This document shows, piece by piece, positions 45,684 through 55,295 of a stretch of 64,000 bases of DNA; the first letter of the stretch is position 1, and every line of letters begins with the position of its first letter. A model generated the notes under the pieces. That model saw only the letters and a program-made list of their open reading frames with translations, ran no database searches and had not been told where the DNA came from. The stretch comes from Calothrix sp. NIES-4105 (lineage in GTDB: Bacteria > Cyanobacteriota > Cyanobacteriia > Cyanobacteriales > Nostocaceae), in the NCBI RefSeq assembly GCF_002368415.1, contig NZ_AP018290.1, positions 2,297,470 to 2,361,469 of the forward strand. The letters run 5' to 3'. A program made the position numbers and the translations under genes.

Positions 45684-46946
45684 ATGTATATATTTGTTTT
45701 AGAAGAAAAACCAACTTCACGTCGGGGTGGACAAGAGCTAGTATTGTTCGATATTTGTCGCGGTTTAGCTCAAAGAGGACACAAAGTCATACTTTTGTAC
45801 TCGGATGAAGAAAACTTATTGGAAGAATATCAACAGTTTTGTTTTCAAACTATAAAAGTCAAACAATTTCGCATTTATCGACCTTCGCATATTATCAAAT
45901 TCTGGACTGGAATTCTTGCAATTAAGCATCAGATTGCTAGCAATATGCCAGAATATATATCAGGAAATAGTATCGTACTTAGTAACCAGTACCAAGATAC
46001 GTTTATTGGTAGAATTCTAGCTTTTCTGCTTAATATTCCGCTTGTTTGCTATCTTCATTTGCCACCACCACAATTAGTAACATGGCACCCGAAACCAAAA
46101 ATAGGATTTAAAGAATTAAAACACCATATTGCAATGCTCAATCTAAGTACTCAAATACAAATAGGACTTCAAGGAGTAAAGCAATATATAGCCGTTTCCA
46201 AACAAACTAAAACCGATTGGGTACACAAAAGCTATCAAAGCGATATAATTAACGTAGTTCATAACGGTGTTAATCTAGAAACATATAAACCAACTACCAA
46301 TTTTCAAGAACTTAGGAAACAATGGGGTATCAGTAGCGATTGTCGTGTAATTTCCTTTGTTGGTAGACTTGACAAAGAAAAGGGATTAGAAATTTTATTA
46401 AATGCTTTTGCTTTACTATATAACCAAATCAAATCAAAATCCAATAATGTCAATCAAATTAAGCTTTTGATTGCGGGTAAGCCTGTACTGTTAGGAGAAG
46501 AATATCAAACAAGTTTAGAAAAATTAAGTGTTAATTTAGGAATTCAAAATGATGTTACCTTCCTTGGTCATGTAACTAATACTACAAGTCTTTACCAAGT
46601 CAGCGATGTGATGGTTTTACCGAGTCTATGGTCTGAACCATTCCCACGTTCAATTATAGAATCAATGGCGTGTGGTACTCCTGTAATTGGTAGCCGTACT
46701 GGAGGAATACCCGAAAGTTTAACGGAAGAATTTCAGCGAGGGCTTTTTGAACCTGGTAATGAAACGGACTTAGCCGACACAATACGTCAAATTATAAACT
46801 GGAGACAAGAAGACCCACAATTAGGCGCCCGTTGTCGTAACCATGCAATATCAAAATTCAGCATAGACAGAATGATAAACGATGTCGAAAAAATTCTAGA
46901 AAGCCAATTAAACCCTACCCTACTGCACGCTTATTATGAAAACTAA
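45684..46946 (+). CDS. Glycosyltransferase family 4 protein
   Basis: 420 residues. The N-terminal domain contains RRGGQELVLFDICRGLAQRG, typical of GT4 acceptor loops. The donor domain shows VISFVGRLDKEKGLEILL and WSEPFPRSIIESMACGTP. Lower GC than the first cluster genes, and only one GGCGCC. Its end overlaps the ABC permease gene by 11 bases, so co-translation is likely and the enzyme probably acts on the exported glycan. Confidence 0.85.
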   Translation: MYIFVLEEKPTSRRGGQELVLFDICRGLAQRGHKVILLYSDEENLLEEYQQFCFQTIKVKQFRIYRPSHIIKFWTGILAIKHQIASNMPEYISGNSIVLSNQYQDTFIGRILAFLLNIPLVCYLHLPPPQLVTWHPKPKIGFKELKHHIAMLNLSTQIQIGLQGVKQYIAVSKQTKTDWVHKSYQSDIINVVHNGVNLETYKPTTNFQELRKQWGISSDCRVISFVGRLDKEKGLEILLNAFALLYNQIKSKSNNVNQIKLLIAGKPVLLGEEYQTSLEKLSVNLGIQNDVTFLGHVTNTTSLYQVSDVMVLPSLWSEPFPRSIIESMACGTPVIGSRTGGIPESLTEEFQRGLFEPGNETDLADTIRQIINWRQEDPQLGARCRNHAISKFSIDRMINDVEKILESQLNPTLLHAYYEN

Positions 46947-47775
46947 GGAACCAGTTCAAGAACTTATTATCGAAGCGGGTCGAACCGAAGGTCAGTATTG
47001 GCGTGACTTATGGAAGTATAGAGAATTATTTTACTTTCTGGCATGGCGAGACATCTTGGTTCGCTACAAACAAACTATCATCGGTATGGCATGGGCATTA
47101 CTGCGACCATTTCTGACAATGATAGTGTTTACCTTTGTATTTAGTAACTTAGCTAAACTTCCTAGTGAAGGAACGGCGCCATATCCGATCATGGTTTTCG
47201 CAGGTTTATTACCGTGGCAGTTTTTCTCTGGTGCTTTGGCAGAGTGCAGTAACAGCTTAATTAATAACGCCAATTTGCTTTCTAAAGTTTACTTTCCGAG
47301 ATTAATAGTCCCAACAAGTGCAGTCATAGTAAGCTTTGTAGACTTTATGATATCGGGGATCATTCTACTCGGCTTAATGGCATATTACAACTTTATTCCC
47401 GACTGGCGTATTCTCACACTACCATTATTTATAGCTATTGCATTTGCAGCATCGATTGGCGCCGGGTTATGGTTAGCAGCATTAAACGTAGAGTATAGAG
47501 ACTTTCGGATTATAGTTCCGTTTATCGTGCAATTTGGTTTATATGTATCCCCAGTCGGGTTTAGTAGTCAAGTAGTTGACGAAAAATGGCGCCTGTTATA
47601 CTCAATCAACCCAATGGTAGGTGTAATTGATGGGTTTCGTTGGGCAATATTAGGAGGGGAATCTAATATATATTTACCAGGATTTGCTTTATCAACTGCA
47701 TTAGTAGTCTTGTTGCTATTAAGCGGTATTTGGTACTTCCGTCGTATGGAACGTACATTTGCTGATGTTATTTAG
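46936..47775 (+). CDS. ABC-2 type polysaccharide export permease (Wzm-like)
   Basis: 279 residues with six membrane helices. The family N-terminal amphipathic stretch is YRELFYFLAWRDILVRYKQT and the C-terminus holds NPMVGVIDGFRWAILGG. Wzm-type permeases move undecaprenyl-linked glycan across the inner membrane. The ATPase partner gene follows after 80 bases that contain a GGGCGGGTTTA-like element. Overlap with the preceding glycosyltransferase supports a single operon. Confidence 0.9.
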   Translation: MKTKEPVQELIIEAGRTEGQYWRDLWKYRELFYFLAWRDILVRYKQTIIGMAWALLRPFLTMIVFTFVFSNLAKLPSEGTAPYPIMVFAGLLPWQFFSGALAECSNSLINNANLLSKVYFPRLIVPTSAVIVSFVDFMISGIILLGLMAYYNFIPDWRILTLPLFIAIAFAASIGAGLWLAALNVEYRDFRIIVPFIVQFGLYVSPVGFSSQVVDEKWRLLYSINPMVGVIDGFRWAILGGESNIYLPGFALSTALVVLLLLSGIWYFRRMERTFADVI

Positions 47776-47832
47776 GGACAGGTTTATAGATATCTTAAAG
47801 CTGTGTTTAATATCTCGTTAACCTGCCCGTAC
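47774..47832. repeat. Diverged GGGCGGGTTTA-type element between Wzm and Wzt genes
   Basis: The arms gggacaggttta and taacctgcccgtac surround an AT-rich centre, filling most of the 80-base gap between the permease and ATPase genes. One of several copies located in intergenic joints of the glycan cluster. Confidence 0.6.
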
Positions 47833-47855
47833 AATAATCTAAAATCTAAAATCCT

Positions 47856-49187
47856 ATGTCTAAGCCTGTAATCAAAGTCGAAAATTTAAGTAAGAAATAC
47901 GTTATTCAACATCAACAAGATAGTTATAAAACATTTCGCGGCGCCATTACTGATGCGGCAAAGTCTTTAACTAAAGCAATTAATCCACGTCACAAAGAAG
48001 AAGCCAAATTAGTTCGTGAGGAATTTTGGGCACTTAATGATGTCTCGTTTGAAATTCAACAGGGTGATAGAGTCGGTATTATTGGACGCAATGGCGCCGG
48101 AAAATCTACACTACTAAAAATATTAAGCCGAATTACGGAACCAACAAGCGGAAAAATCAGGATTTCCGGAAGAGTTGCTAGCTTATTAGAAGTGGGAACC
48201 GGTTTTCACCCAGAATTAACGGGTCGAGAAAATATTTTCCTTAATGGCGCCATTTTGGGGATGAGTAAGTTAGAAATTCAACGTAAATTTGATGAAATAG
48301 TTGATTTTGCAGAAATCGAAAAGTTTTTAGATACACCTGTAAAAAGATACTCATCTGGTATGTATGTACGCCTAGCATTTGCAGTAGCAGCACATTTAGA
48401 ACCAGAAATATTAATTGTCGATGAAGTGCTAGCAGTTGGGGATGCCCAATTTCAAAAAAAATGTTTGGGCAAGATGGAAGAGGTAGGCAAACAAGGAAGA
48501 ACGGTTTTATTCGTCAGTCATAATATGGGAACGATAACTCAACTTTGCACGACAGGTATTTATTTAGCTGCCGGTAAAGTTGTTCAATTAGGAAATATTA
48601 ACTCTGTAATTGGCAAGTATTTAGCGCAAGGAAGCAGCAATAATGGAAAGATGACGCTAGTTAATAATATTGAACAAGTAAGAAAGAAGAAGAAATTATT
48701 TTTCAAACAAGTTTGTCTTGTCAATGATGAATATGTAGAATCCTCTGAACTAGATGTTCGCTACCCTTTCTATGTAAAGTTTGATTACGAAGTCACTCAA
48801 CCTGTTAATAACGTTGATTTATCAATTCGGATTCATACGAGCGATGGTATTGCAGTTTTGACGTCAAATCAGTCGGATAACACATACGGAGAAAACCTAA
48901 AAACTCGCAATATCGGTTCTTATGAAGCATCAATTGAAATACCAGGAATGTTTTTAATGCCTGGTTCATATATGTTAAGCATTGCTGCCCACGAACCAAT
49001 GGTAGAAATATTTGATATTCATGAACATATATTGTTGTTTACTATTACCGAAACTGGAACGAGATACGCAAAATATAATCAGTCTCGCGAAACTATAGGT
49101 ATTATTATTGCTAATTTACCCTGGTCTGAATCAACTAAGGGGCTTGATAAATTAGATTTTGTGGAAACATTTTCAAAATCAACATGA
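47856..49187 (+). CDS. Polysaccharide export ATPase with Wzt-type C-terminal domain
   Basis: 443 residues. The ABC domain has Walker A GRNGAGKST, signature YSSGM and Walker B EILIVDE. After residue 260 a beta-sandwich C-terminal domain follows (LDVRYPFYVKFDYEV, GMFLMPGSYMLSIAAHE). In Wzt proteins it recognises the glycan's non-reducing terminal modification. A methyltransferase gene follows directly, so a methyl cap recognised by this domain is a reasonable inference. Three GGCGCC sites lie in the ATPase part and none in the C-terminal domain. Confidence 0.92.
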   Translation: MSKPVIKVENLSKKYVIQHQQDSYKTFRGAITDAAKSLTKAINPRHKEEAKLVREEFWALNDVSFEIQQGDRVGIIGRNGAGKSTLLKILSRITEPTSGKIRISGRVASLLEVGTGFHPELTGRENIFLNGAILGMSKLEIQRKFDEIVDFAEIEKFLDTPVKRYSSGMYVRLAFAVAAHLEPEILIVDEVLAVGDAQFQKKCLGKMEEVGKQGRTVLFVSHNMGTITQLCTTGIYLAAGKVVQLGNINSVIGKYLAQGSSNNGKMTLVNNIEQVRKKKKLFFKQVCLVNDEYVESSELDVRYPFYVKFDYEVTQPVNNVDLSIRIHTSDGIAVLTSNQSDNTYGENLKTRNIGSYEASIEIPGMFLMPGSYMLSIAAHEPMVEIFDIHEHILLFTITETGTRYAKYNQSRETIGIIIANLPWSESTKGLDKLDFVETFSKST

Positions 49188-49195
49188 GGTTATTT

Positions 49196-50044
49196 ATGTC
49201 AACATACACATATGAAGAATCTGTTCGTTGGATGCGACAGCAACCAGAACACTCCGAATTAGTTAAACTTTGCTACCTTGATGAAGAAAATTACACTGCT
49301 GCCCAGCGTTTTGCATCGAGTGAAGAGTTCACAGAAATCACAAAACTTTTGGGATTAAATAATTCATCTAAAAAATTTAAAATACTTGACCTTGGTTGTG
49401 GTAATGGTATTGCCTCTTATGCTTTAGCATCATTAGGTCATGACGTTGTTGCTGTAGACCCTGACGATAGTGCTTCGGTTGGGCTTACAGCTACTCAAAA
49501 GTTAGGTTCTATGGTTCACAATGGTTCTATTTCGACTGTGCAAGCTTTTGCTGAGTCTCTACCGTTTTCAGACTCAACATTTGATATTGTCTATACCCGT
49601 CAAGCACTCCATCACTTCTCTGACTTATATAAAGGTCTTAATGAGTGTTCAAGAGTACTAAAGCCCAATGGTTTACTATTAGCAACTAGAGAGCATGTTA
49701 TTAATAATGACATACAGCTTCAAGAATTTCTAGAAAATCATCTTTTACATCAGTTACATGCTGGTGAAAATGCTTATCCTCTAGAAATTTATACTTCAGC
49801 TTTGTACAAAGCCGGTTTTCGGAAAGTCAAAACCTTGGCGCCTTTTGCCAACGTCGTCAACCACTTTCCAACATCTAATGCTGATATAGCGGGAATGTTA
49901 TACGAGTCATTGTCACGAAAAGTAGGTAGAACACCTGCTTCGTTTCTAGCCAAAGTTTCACTTTTTGAAAAAGTATATCGATATTATTTGTCTCGTAAAT
50001 GTAACTTTCCTGGTAGACTTTATTCGTTTCTTTGCTCTAAATAA
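49196..50044 (+). CDS. SAM-dependent methyltransferase (possible glycan cap enzyme)
   Basis: About 282 residues. The class I methyltransferase core has KILDLGCGNGIASYALA, acidic motif DVVAVDPDD, ALHHFSDLYKGL and RVLKPNGLLL. Starting at 49184 it would overlap Wzt by four bases. The ATG at 49196 has GAGG six bases upstream. Position after Wzt suggests methylation of the glycan's end, which terminates chains in ABC-dependent O-antigen systems, but a small-molecule substrate is not excluded. Confidence 0.85.
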   Translation: MSTYTYEESVRWMRQQPEHSELVKLCYLDEENYTAAQRFASSEEFTEITKLLGLNNSSKKFKILDLGCGNGIASYALASLGHDVVAVDPDDSASVGLTATQKLGSMVHNGSISTVQAFAESLPFSDSTFDIVYTRQALHHFSDLYKGLNECSRVLKPNGLLLATREHVINNDIQLQEFLENHLLHQLHAGENAYPLEIYTSALYKAGFRKVKTLAPFANVVNHFPTSNADIAGMLYESLSRKVGRTPASFLAKVSLFEKVYRYYLSRKCNFPGRLYSFLCSK

Positions 50045-50054
50045 AAAATTGACC

Positions 50055-51143
50055 ATGCATATTTTATACGATGGAAAAATTTATTTAATGCAGACCGCAG
50101 GAGGTATCAATCGGTATTTTGCTAACCTAATTAAAAGGGTACCACAAAACTGTTTTCCTGCTGTTACCATCTGCGAAAATCGAAATTTGCATTTTCCCAG
50201 TCACCCTAACCTAAAAACTTTTTACTTTCAACGATGCGGCTTTCGTCCACGTCGCGTTTCGTTTTGGCTAGAAAAAATGTACTTCCGAGCCATAGCTAAG
50301 TACAAAAAGTTTGATTTAATACACCCTACATACTATTCGCTGCTAACGCAAAATAATCTTGATAGCTATCGAATTCCTAAAGTCATAACAGTTCATGACA
50401 TGATTCATGAAATGTTTTATCCCGATGCTATCGATATTGAGGATAAACGCAAAGCAATTATGTCAGCGGATGCGATTATTTGTGTTTCTCAAAACACTAA
50501 AAAAGATTTACTAGATCGCTATAAGTTACCGGAAGATAAAATTACTGTAACTTATCTAGCTTCCGAACTAGATGCGAGTTTATCTTATGGTTCTGAGATT
50601 GTACCTGCTCATCCTTATTTCCTGTATGTTGGGAATCATCGAATGAGCTATAAAAATTTTGATGGTTTACTTTTCGCGTTTGCAAAAGTTGCCGAAAAGA
50701 ACCCTGATGTACGACTTTGCGTAATTGGTTCACCATTTAACCCAGACGAACGACAGCTTATTGCTGACTTAAAACTAGACGCGCGTATTGAGTTTTACGG
50801 TTACGTCAATGACAGTCATCTTGCCAAGCTATACCGTTGTAGTGTTGCGTTTGTTTATCCATCACTTTACGAAGGTTTTGGTATTCCACCACTCGAAGCA
50901 ATGGGTTGCGGAACAGCTGTTATTGCAGCTAAGACTTCGAGTATACCTGAAGTAGTAGGTAATGGAGGTTTACTTTTTAATCCTGACATGAATCATGAGT
51001 TAGCGGATATGCTGTTATTTTTACTCGACAACCCAAGCGAACGGGAACGTATCATCGCTAGAGGATATGAGCGCGCTCAAAACTTTAGCTGGGACAAAAC
51101 TGCTGCTCAAACATTCGAGGTATATCGCAATGTCGCAAAATAA
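50055..51143 (+). CDS. Glycosyltransferase family 4 protein
   Basis: About 362 residues starting MHILYDGKIYLMQTAGG. It resembles mannosyltransferase-like GT4 enzymes with KVITVHDMIHEMFYP, YFLYVGNHRMSYKNFDGL and SLYEGFGIPPLEAMGCGT (EX7E). The donor is likely a GDP- or UDP-hexose. An upstream frame start at 49965 lies within the methyltransferase gene, so the ATG at 50055 is used. It contains GCGCGC but no GGCGCC sites. Confidence 0.85.
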   Translation: MHILYDGKIYLMQTAGGINRYFANLIKRVPQNCFPAVTICENRNLHFPSHPNLKTFYFQRCGFRPRRVSFWLEKMYFRAIAKYKKFDLIHPTYYSLLTQNNLDSYRIPKVITVHDMIHEMFYPDAIDIEDKRKAIMSADAIICVSQNTKKDLLDRYKLPEDKITVTYLASELDASLSYGSEIVPAHPYFLYVGNHRMSYKNFDGLLFAFAKVAEKNPDVRLCVIGSPFNPDERQLIADLKLDARIEFYGYVNDSHLAKLYRCSVAFVYPSLYEGFGIPPLEAMGCGTAVIAAKTSSIPEVVGNGGLLFNPDMNHELADMLLFLLDNPSERERIIARGYERAQNFSWDKTAAQTFEVYRNVAK

Positions 51144-51209
51144 AAAATCATTTACACAATTAACTACTTGCTAACTAAATATTACTCAAATTACAGACAT
51201 TACTTAAAT

Positions 51210-52076
51210 ATGATTAGTATCATTACACCAGTCTATAACGGCGAAAAATATATTGAAGCTTGTATTAAAGCTGTCATCAACCAAAATTGTCCGGATGCCG
51301 AGCATATTATAGTTGACGGTGCCTCAACAGATAAAACAGTAGAAATTATTAAGCTGTATGCAGATATTTATCCTCATATTCGTTGGATTTCAGAAAAAGA
51401 TAAGGGACAACCAGATGCAATGAATAAAGGAATTGCAATGGCAAAAGGCGAAATTATTTCGTTTTTAAACGTTGATGATTTTTATCAACCTAATGTACTT
51501 AATCGTGTTCTAGAAATTTTTCCAAATTTACCTGTTCCTAGCATACTTGTTGGTAATTGTAATCTCTGGGATGGAGAAGATAAACTTGTTGCTGTTCACA
51601 AACCAGTAAATTTTAGATTAAGTAGTATGCTTCAGGGATTAAATGAGAAAAATTATCCTACAAATCCTTCTGCATACTTTTATCATACCAGTTTGCATCG
51701 ACAAGTAGGATTGTATAAACTTGACGAACACTATGCGATGGATTTAGATTTTCTTCTTCGGGCTGTACAAGTATCAAAAGTTAAATATATTAATGAAACT
51801 TGGGGAAACTGGATGCGAACCGAAACCACAAAATCTATGACTTTATGGCAATCTCCTGAGCGTGGATATGAAATGTTAGACCGAATTTTGAGGTATTATC
51901 GAAAAGATTTACCTTTGCTTCAAAGATGGCTTGTAGGAATTAAATACGAATTTCAAGTTATATGGAATAGGAATTTGAAATGGAAAATGAGATATTATAC
52001 TGATACCTATTTGAAAAAACCTACAAACATCCTTCCTAAGCTTAATTCAAAGTTAGCTAAATTTATGACATCCTAG
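51210..52076 (+). CDS. Glycosyltransferase family 2 protein
   Basis: 288 residues. GT-A motifs are MISIITPVYNGEKYI, HIIVDGASTDKTVEI, SFLNVDDFY as the metal site and YAMDLDFLLRAV. A TTG at 51168 would add 14 residues, but the ATG at 51210 begins exactly at the conserved strand. Neither GGCGCC nor GCGCGC occurs in it, unlike most genes of this window, which suggests a different or more recent origin. Confidence 0.85.
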   Translation: MISIITPVYNGEKYIEACIKAVINQNCPDAEHIIVDGASTDKTVEIIKLYADIYPHIRWISEKDKGQPDAMNKGIAMAKGEIISFLNVDDFYQPNVLNRVLEIFPNLPVPSILVGNCNLWDGEDKLVAVHKPVNFRLSSMLQGLNEKNYPTNPSAYFYHTSLHRQVGLYKLDEHYAMDLDFLLRAVQVSKVKYINETWGNWMRTETTKSMTLWQSPERGYEMLDRILRYYRKDLPLLQRWLVGIKYEFQVIWNRNLKWKMRYYTDTYLKKPTNILPKLNSKLAKFMTS

Positions 52077-52193
52077 TAGATAAGTAATGCGTATAAATAT
52101 GTTAATGAAAATCTCTCTCCACAAAACATTCACAACAAAAGTTAACAGATTTCTAAAATCAAAATTCAAAAATAATTAGAAGGAATTAAATTT

Positions 52194-54032
52194 ATGCAAG
52201 TAATCAGCAGACTGGAATTACCTAAAACCTTAGAAACTTCTGATTTGTATGTCAAATTAAATGGCAATGCCTCGCTGAATGATTACATTGATTTTGATGC
52301 AAGCAAGATTATTTTGCATCAAGGTGATACTCTATCTTTCAATACTTACTTTAACTCTTTCTACGAGAGTTTCTACAACAAATACACAACTCTTAATCAA
52401 CTTGAATATCAACTCAAACTTGTGGGTGAGTTTGAAGTTTCGGTTTATAGAGAGCAGCACGAAGTGACTAAACGAAAGCTTATCTACAATCAGAAAATCC
52501 AAAGTGACAATTTTTCAGACTATGTTGCTTTTTCGCTACCGCAACCTCTATCAGCAACTGAAGCAGGAAGAATTTATTTAGAAATTACTTGTTTATCGCA
52601 ACAAGGTATTTTTACAGAAGGATTAATAGCAACGCAGCAAGTGCAACAACGCAATGTATCGCTAGCAATTATTACTTGCACCTTCAAAAAAGAAGCGTAT
52701 GTGACAAAAACAGTAGATGCAATTACGAAAGACAAGTTATTACAGAATAAGAAGTTCAAAGTTTTTGTTGTTGATAACGGAAAAACGCTAAAACACAGCG
52801 ATTTTGAGGATTCTAGAGTAACACTTATTCCTAACCGCAATGTTGGTGGAAGTGGTGGTTTTACTAAAGGTTTAATCGAAGCGTTGCAAGAAGGTGTTTA
52901 TACACACTTCTTATTTATGGATGATGATATTGACTTAGATAGCGAAGTTATCTACAAGCTTTTCCCTTTATACGAGTATGGAAAGCAAGATTTTGCAATT
53001 TCTGGCAGTATGCTAGATTTACAGAAAAAGCATATGTTGTATGAAGCTGGAGCTTTATATAATAAACTTGCCGACGAAGAAGGAAATATTAAAGACTGTG
53101 AACTAAATATTACTTCTATCAAAAGAAACATTGATTTACGTGATGCTTCAGAACTAAACTCACTAACATCAGAAGAAGAAATTGACTACGGTGCTTTTTG
53201 GTTTTTTGCGTTTTCAGAGGAAGTTGTAAAAAATATTGGACTACCATTACCCTTCTTCATTAAAATAGATGATGTTGAGTTTGGCTTAAGAGTTAAGAAA
53301 TACTTGAACAGTGCAATAGTGGCATTTCCTTCGATAGCAGTATGGCATGAACCTTTTTACGCTAAAAATACTGGGTGGGATGATTATTATAGTCAGCGTA
53401 ATATGTTGATAACTAGTGCTATACACGGTTCTTTAAAATACTCAACTGCTTTAAAAAATATATCGGGAGGATTAATTTACCACTTGTTGCTATTCAACTA
53501 CAACACAGCAAAAATGTATGCGAAAGCATTTGAGGATTTCTTAGCAGGTCCAAACTTCATAAAAAACACTGATTCCGAAGCGTTACATGCTCAAATCTGT
53601 AGCTCTAGCAAAAGTCATAAAAGCCAAACAATAGTAGCTAAATCAGTCAACTGTGACGAAAATTATCAAACTACTAAAGTTGGAAAAATTCAGAAATTAT
53701 TAACTTTGATAACACTAAATGGACATCTACTACCAAAGTTTGCGATTCGCGATGAAAGTACATTTATTTACTATCATAAGCTCGAATCAAAACGTGATTC
53801 TATTTGCAAAGCATTTGCGAAGAAACGAATTGTTTTAAAGTATAAAGAAATGCCTGCATTGTATCATAACGAGTTAGATAGTCAAGCTGCATTTAAGATT
53901 TTATCATCTTTAATAAAATCGCTGCTAAAAAGTAGTTTGGTATGGTCAAATATTACAAAACAGTGGAAGGAATCAGCAAAAGAGTTGACATCAATATCAT
54001 TTTGGGAAAATTATCTTGAACCTCGCCATTAA
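52194..54032 (+). CDS. GlfT2-like galactofuranosyltransferase
   Basis: 612 residues. An N-terminal beta-rich domain (1-160) precedes a GT-A domain with SLAIITCTFKKEAYV, PNRNVGGSGGFTKG, the metal site FMDDDIDLD and catalytic-region FFIKIDDVEFGLR, WHEPFYAKNTGWDDYY. This matches mycobacterial GlfT2-type enzymes, which polymerise galactofuranose using UDP-Galf. The adjacent glf gene supplies that donor. The C-terminal 170 residues are charged and helical. No GGCGCC or GCGCGC sites are present. Assignment to Galf transfer rests on family resemblance plus the glf neighbour. Confidence 0.85.
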   Translation: MQVISRLELPKTLETSDLYVKLNGNASLNDYIDFDASKIILHQGDTLSFNTYFNSFYESFYNKYTTLNQLEYQLKLVGEFEVSVYREQHEVTKRKLIYNQKIQSDNFSDYVAFSLPQPLSATEAGRIYLEITCLSQQGIFTEGLIATQQVQQRNVSLAIITCTFKKEAYVTKTVDAITKDKLLQNKKFKVFVVDNGKTLKHSDFEDSRVTLIPNRNVGGSGGFTKGLIEALQEGVYTHFLFMDDDIDLDSEVIYKLFPLYEYGKQDFAISGSMLDLQKKHMLYEAGALYNKLADEEGNIKDCELNITSIKRNIDLRDASELNSLTSEEEIDYGAFWFFAFSEEVVKNIGLPLPFFIKIDDVEFGLRVKKYLNSAIVAFPSIAVWHEPFYAKNTGWDDYYSQRNMLITSAIHGSLKYSTALKNISGGLIYHLLLFNYNTAKMYAKAFEDFLAGPNFIKNTDSEALHAQICSSSKSHKSQTIVAKSVNCDENYQTTKVGKIQKLLTLITLNGHLLPKFAIRDESTFIYYHKLESKRDSICKAFAKKRIVLKYKEMPALYHNELDSQAAFKILSSLIKSLLKSSLVWSNITKQWKESAKELTSISFWENYLEPRH

Positions 54033-54053
54033 ATCCAACTAGGAGAAAATTAA

Positions 54054-55223
54054 ATGAGAGTAGATTGGTTGATAGTCGGAGCAGGTTTTTCTGGATGCGT
54101 TCTTGCTGAACGTATTGCATCCCAACTTGGACAGCGCGTCCTACTTATGGATAAGCGTGACCATATTGGCGGTAATGCTTACGATTACTACAACGAACAT
54201 GGTATTTTAGTCCATAAATACGGACCGCACATCTTCCACACCAAATCAAAAAAAGTCTGGGACTACCTCTCACAATTTACTGAATGGCGCCCATATTTTC
54301 ATCATGTCCTAGGAGTCGTCGAAGGTAAAAAAGTACCAATACCCTTCAACTTAAATTCACTCTACGCACTATTTCCACCCAAGTACGCTGAGAAACTCGA
54401 AGAAAAACTGCTAGACAGCTTTGGGTTTGGGGTTAAAGTCCCCATTCTCAAACTCAAAGAAAGCGCAAACGGTGAACTCGAATTTCTGGCAAACTACATT
54501 TACGATAACGTCTTCGTCCGTTACACCAGCAAACAATGGGATCTAAAACCCGAAGAACTCGACCGAGCAGTAACCGGACGAGTACCAGTATATATCAGTC
54601 GTGATGACCGTTACTTCCAAGACCCATACCAAGCAATGCCAAAGTATGGTTATACCGAAATGTTCCGTAAAATGTTGGCGCACCCCAATATTAAAGTACT
54701 TCTCAACGCTGACTACCGCGAAGTCATTAACGACATCAAGTTTAACCGCATGGTATATACAGGCCCAGTTGATACGTTCTTTGACTATATGTATGGTGAA
54801 CTGCCATATCGAAGTTTAAGGTTTTCTTTTGAAACCCTAGACCAAGAACATTATCAAGAAGTTGGCACCGTTAATTATCCTAACGAGTACGATATCACCC
54901 GTATCACCGAGCAAAAATATCTTTCTGGACAAACATCTCCCAAAACAACTTTAGTCAAAGAGTATCCCCAAGCATACGTTCCCGGTCTTAACGACCCATA
55001 TTATCCCGTTCCCCGTGAAGAAAACCGCGCGCGCTATGAACTGTATCTCAAAGAAGCGAACAAACTCAATGGTTCAGTAATATTTGCTGGACGCTTGGCA
55101 GAGTATAAATATTATGACATGGATCAAGCAGCATTACGCGCGTTGAGTTTGTTTGAGAAAGAAGTTGTACAGGGCAAAACCGAAGACGTAATTCTTGGTA
55201 ATGTGCCTGTTGTTATTAGTTAA
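54054..55223 (+). CDS. glf: UDP-galactopyranose mutase
   Basis: 389 residues. The FAD-binding loop is IVGAGFSGCVLAERIA, followed by RDHIGGNAYDYYNEHG and HKYGPHIFHT, all hallmarks of bacterial UGM. Downstream are RYTSKQWDL and the active-site arginines in YRSLRFSFE. It interconverts UDP-galactopyranose and UDP-galactofuranose with reduced FAD in the cytosol. It sits 21 bases after the GlfT2-like gene, behind an AGGAG. It carries one GGCGCC and one long GCGCGC run. Confidence 0.95.
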   Translation: MRVDWLIVGAGFSGCVLAERIASQLGQRVLLMDKRDHIGGNAYDYYNEHGILVHKYGPHIFHTKSKKVWDYLSQFTEWRPYFHHVLGVVEGKKVPIPFNLNSLYALFPPKYAEKLEEKLLDSFGFGVKVPILKLKESANGELEFLANYIYDNVFVRYTSKQWDLKPEELDRAVTGRVPVYISRDDRYFQDPYQAMPKYGYTEMFRKMLAHPNIKVLLNADYREVINDIKFNRMVYTGPVDTFFDYMYGELPYRSLRFSFETLDQEHYQEVGTVNYPNEYDITRITEQKYLSGQTSPKTTLVKEYPQAYVPGLNDPYYPVPREENRARYELYLKEANKLNGSVIFAGRLAEYKYYDMDQAALRALSLFEKEVVQGKTEDVILGNVPVVIS

Positions 55224-55295
55224 CTCGCTAGATGCCTACACCATACCGTTGTTCACACAAGGTGTAGGAAATGCCACAAGGAGAATTCAGTAGAG

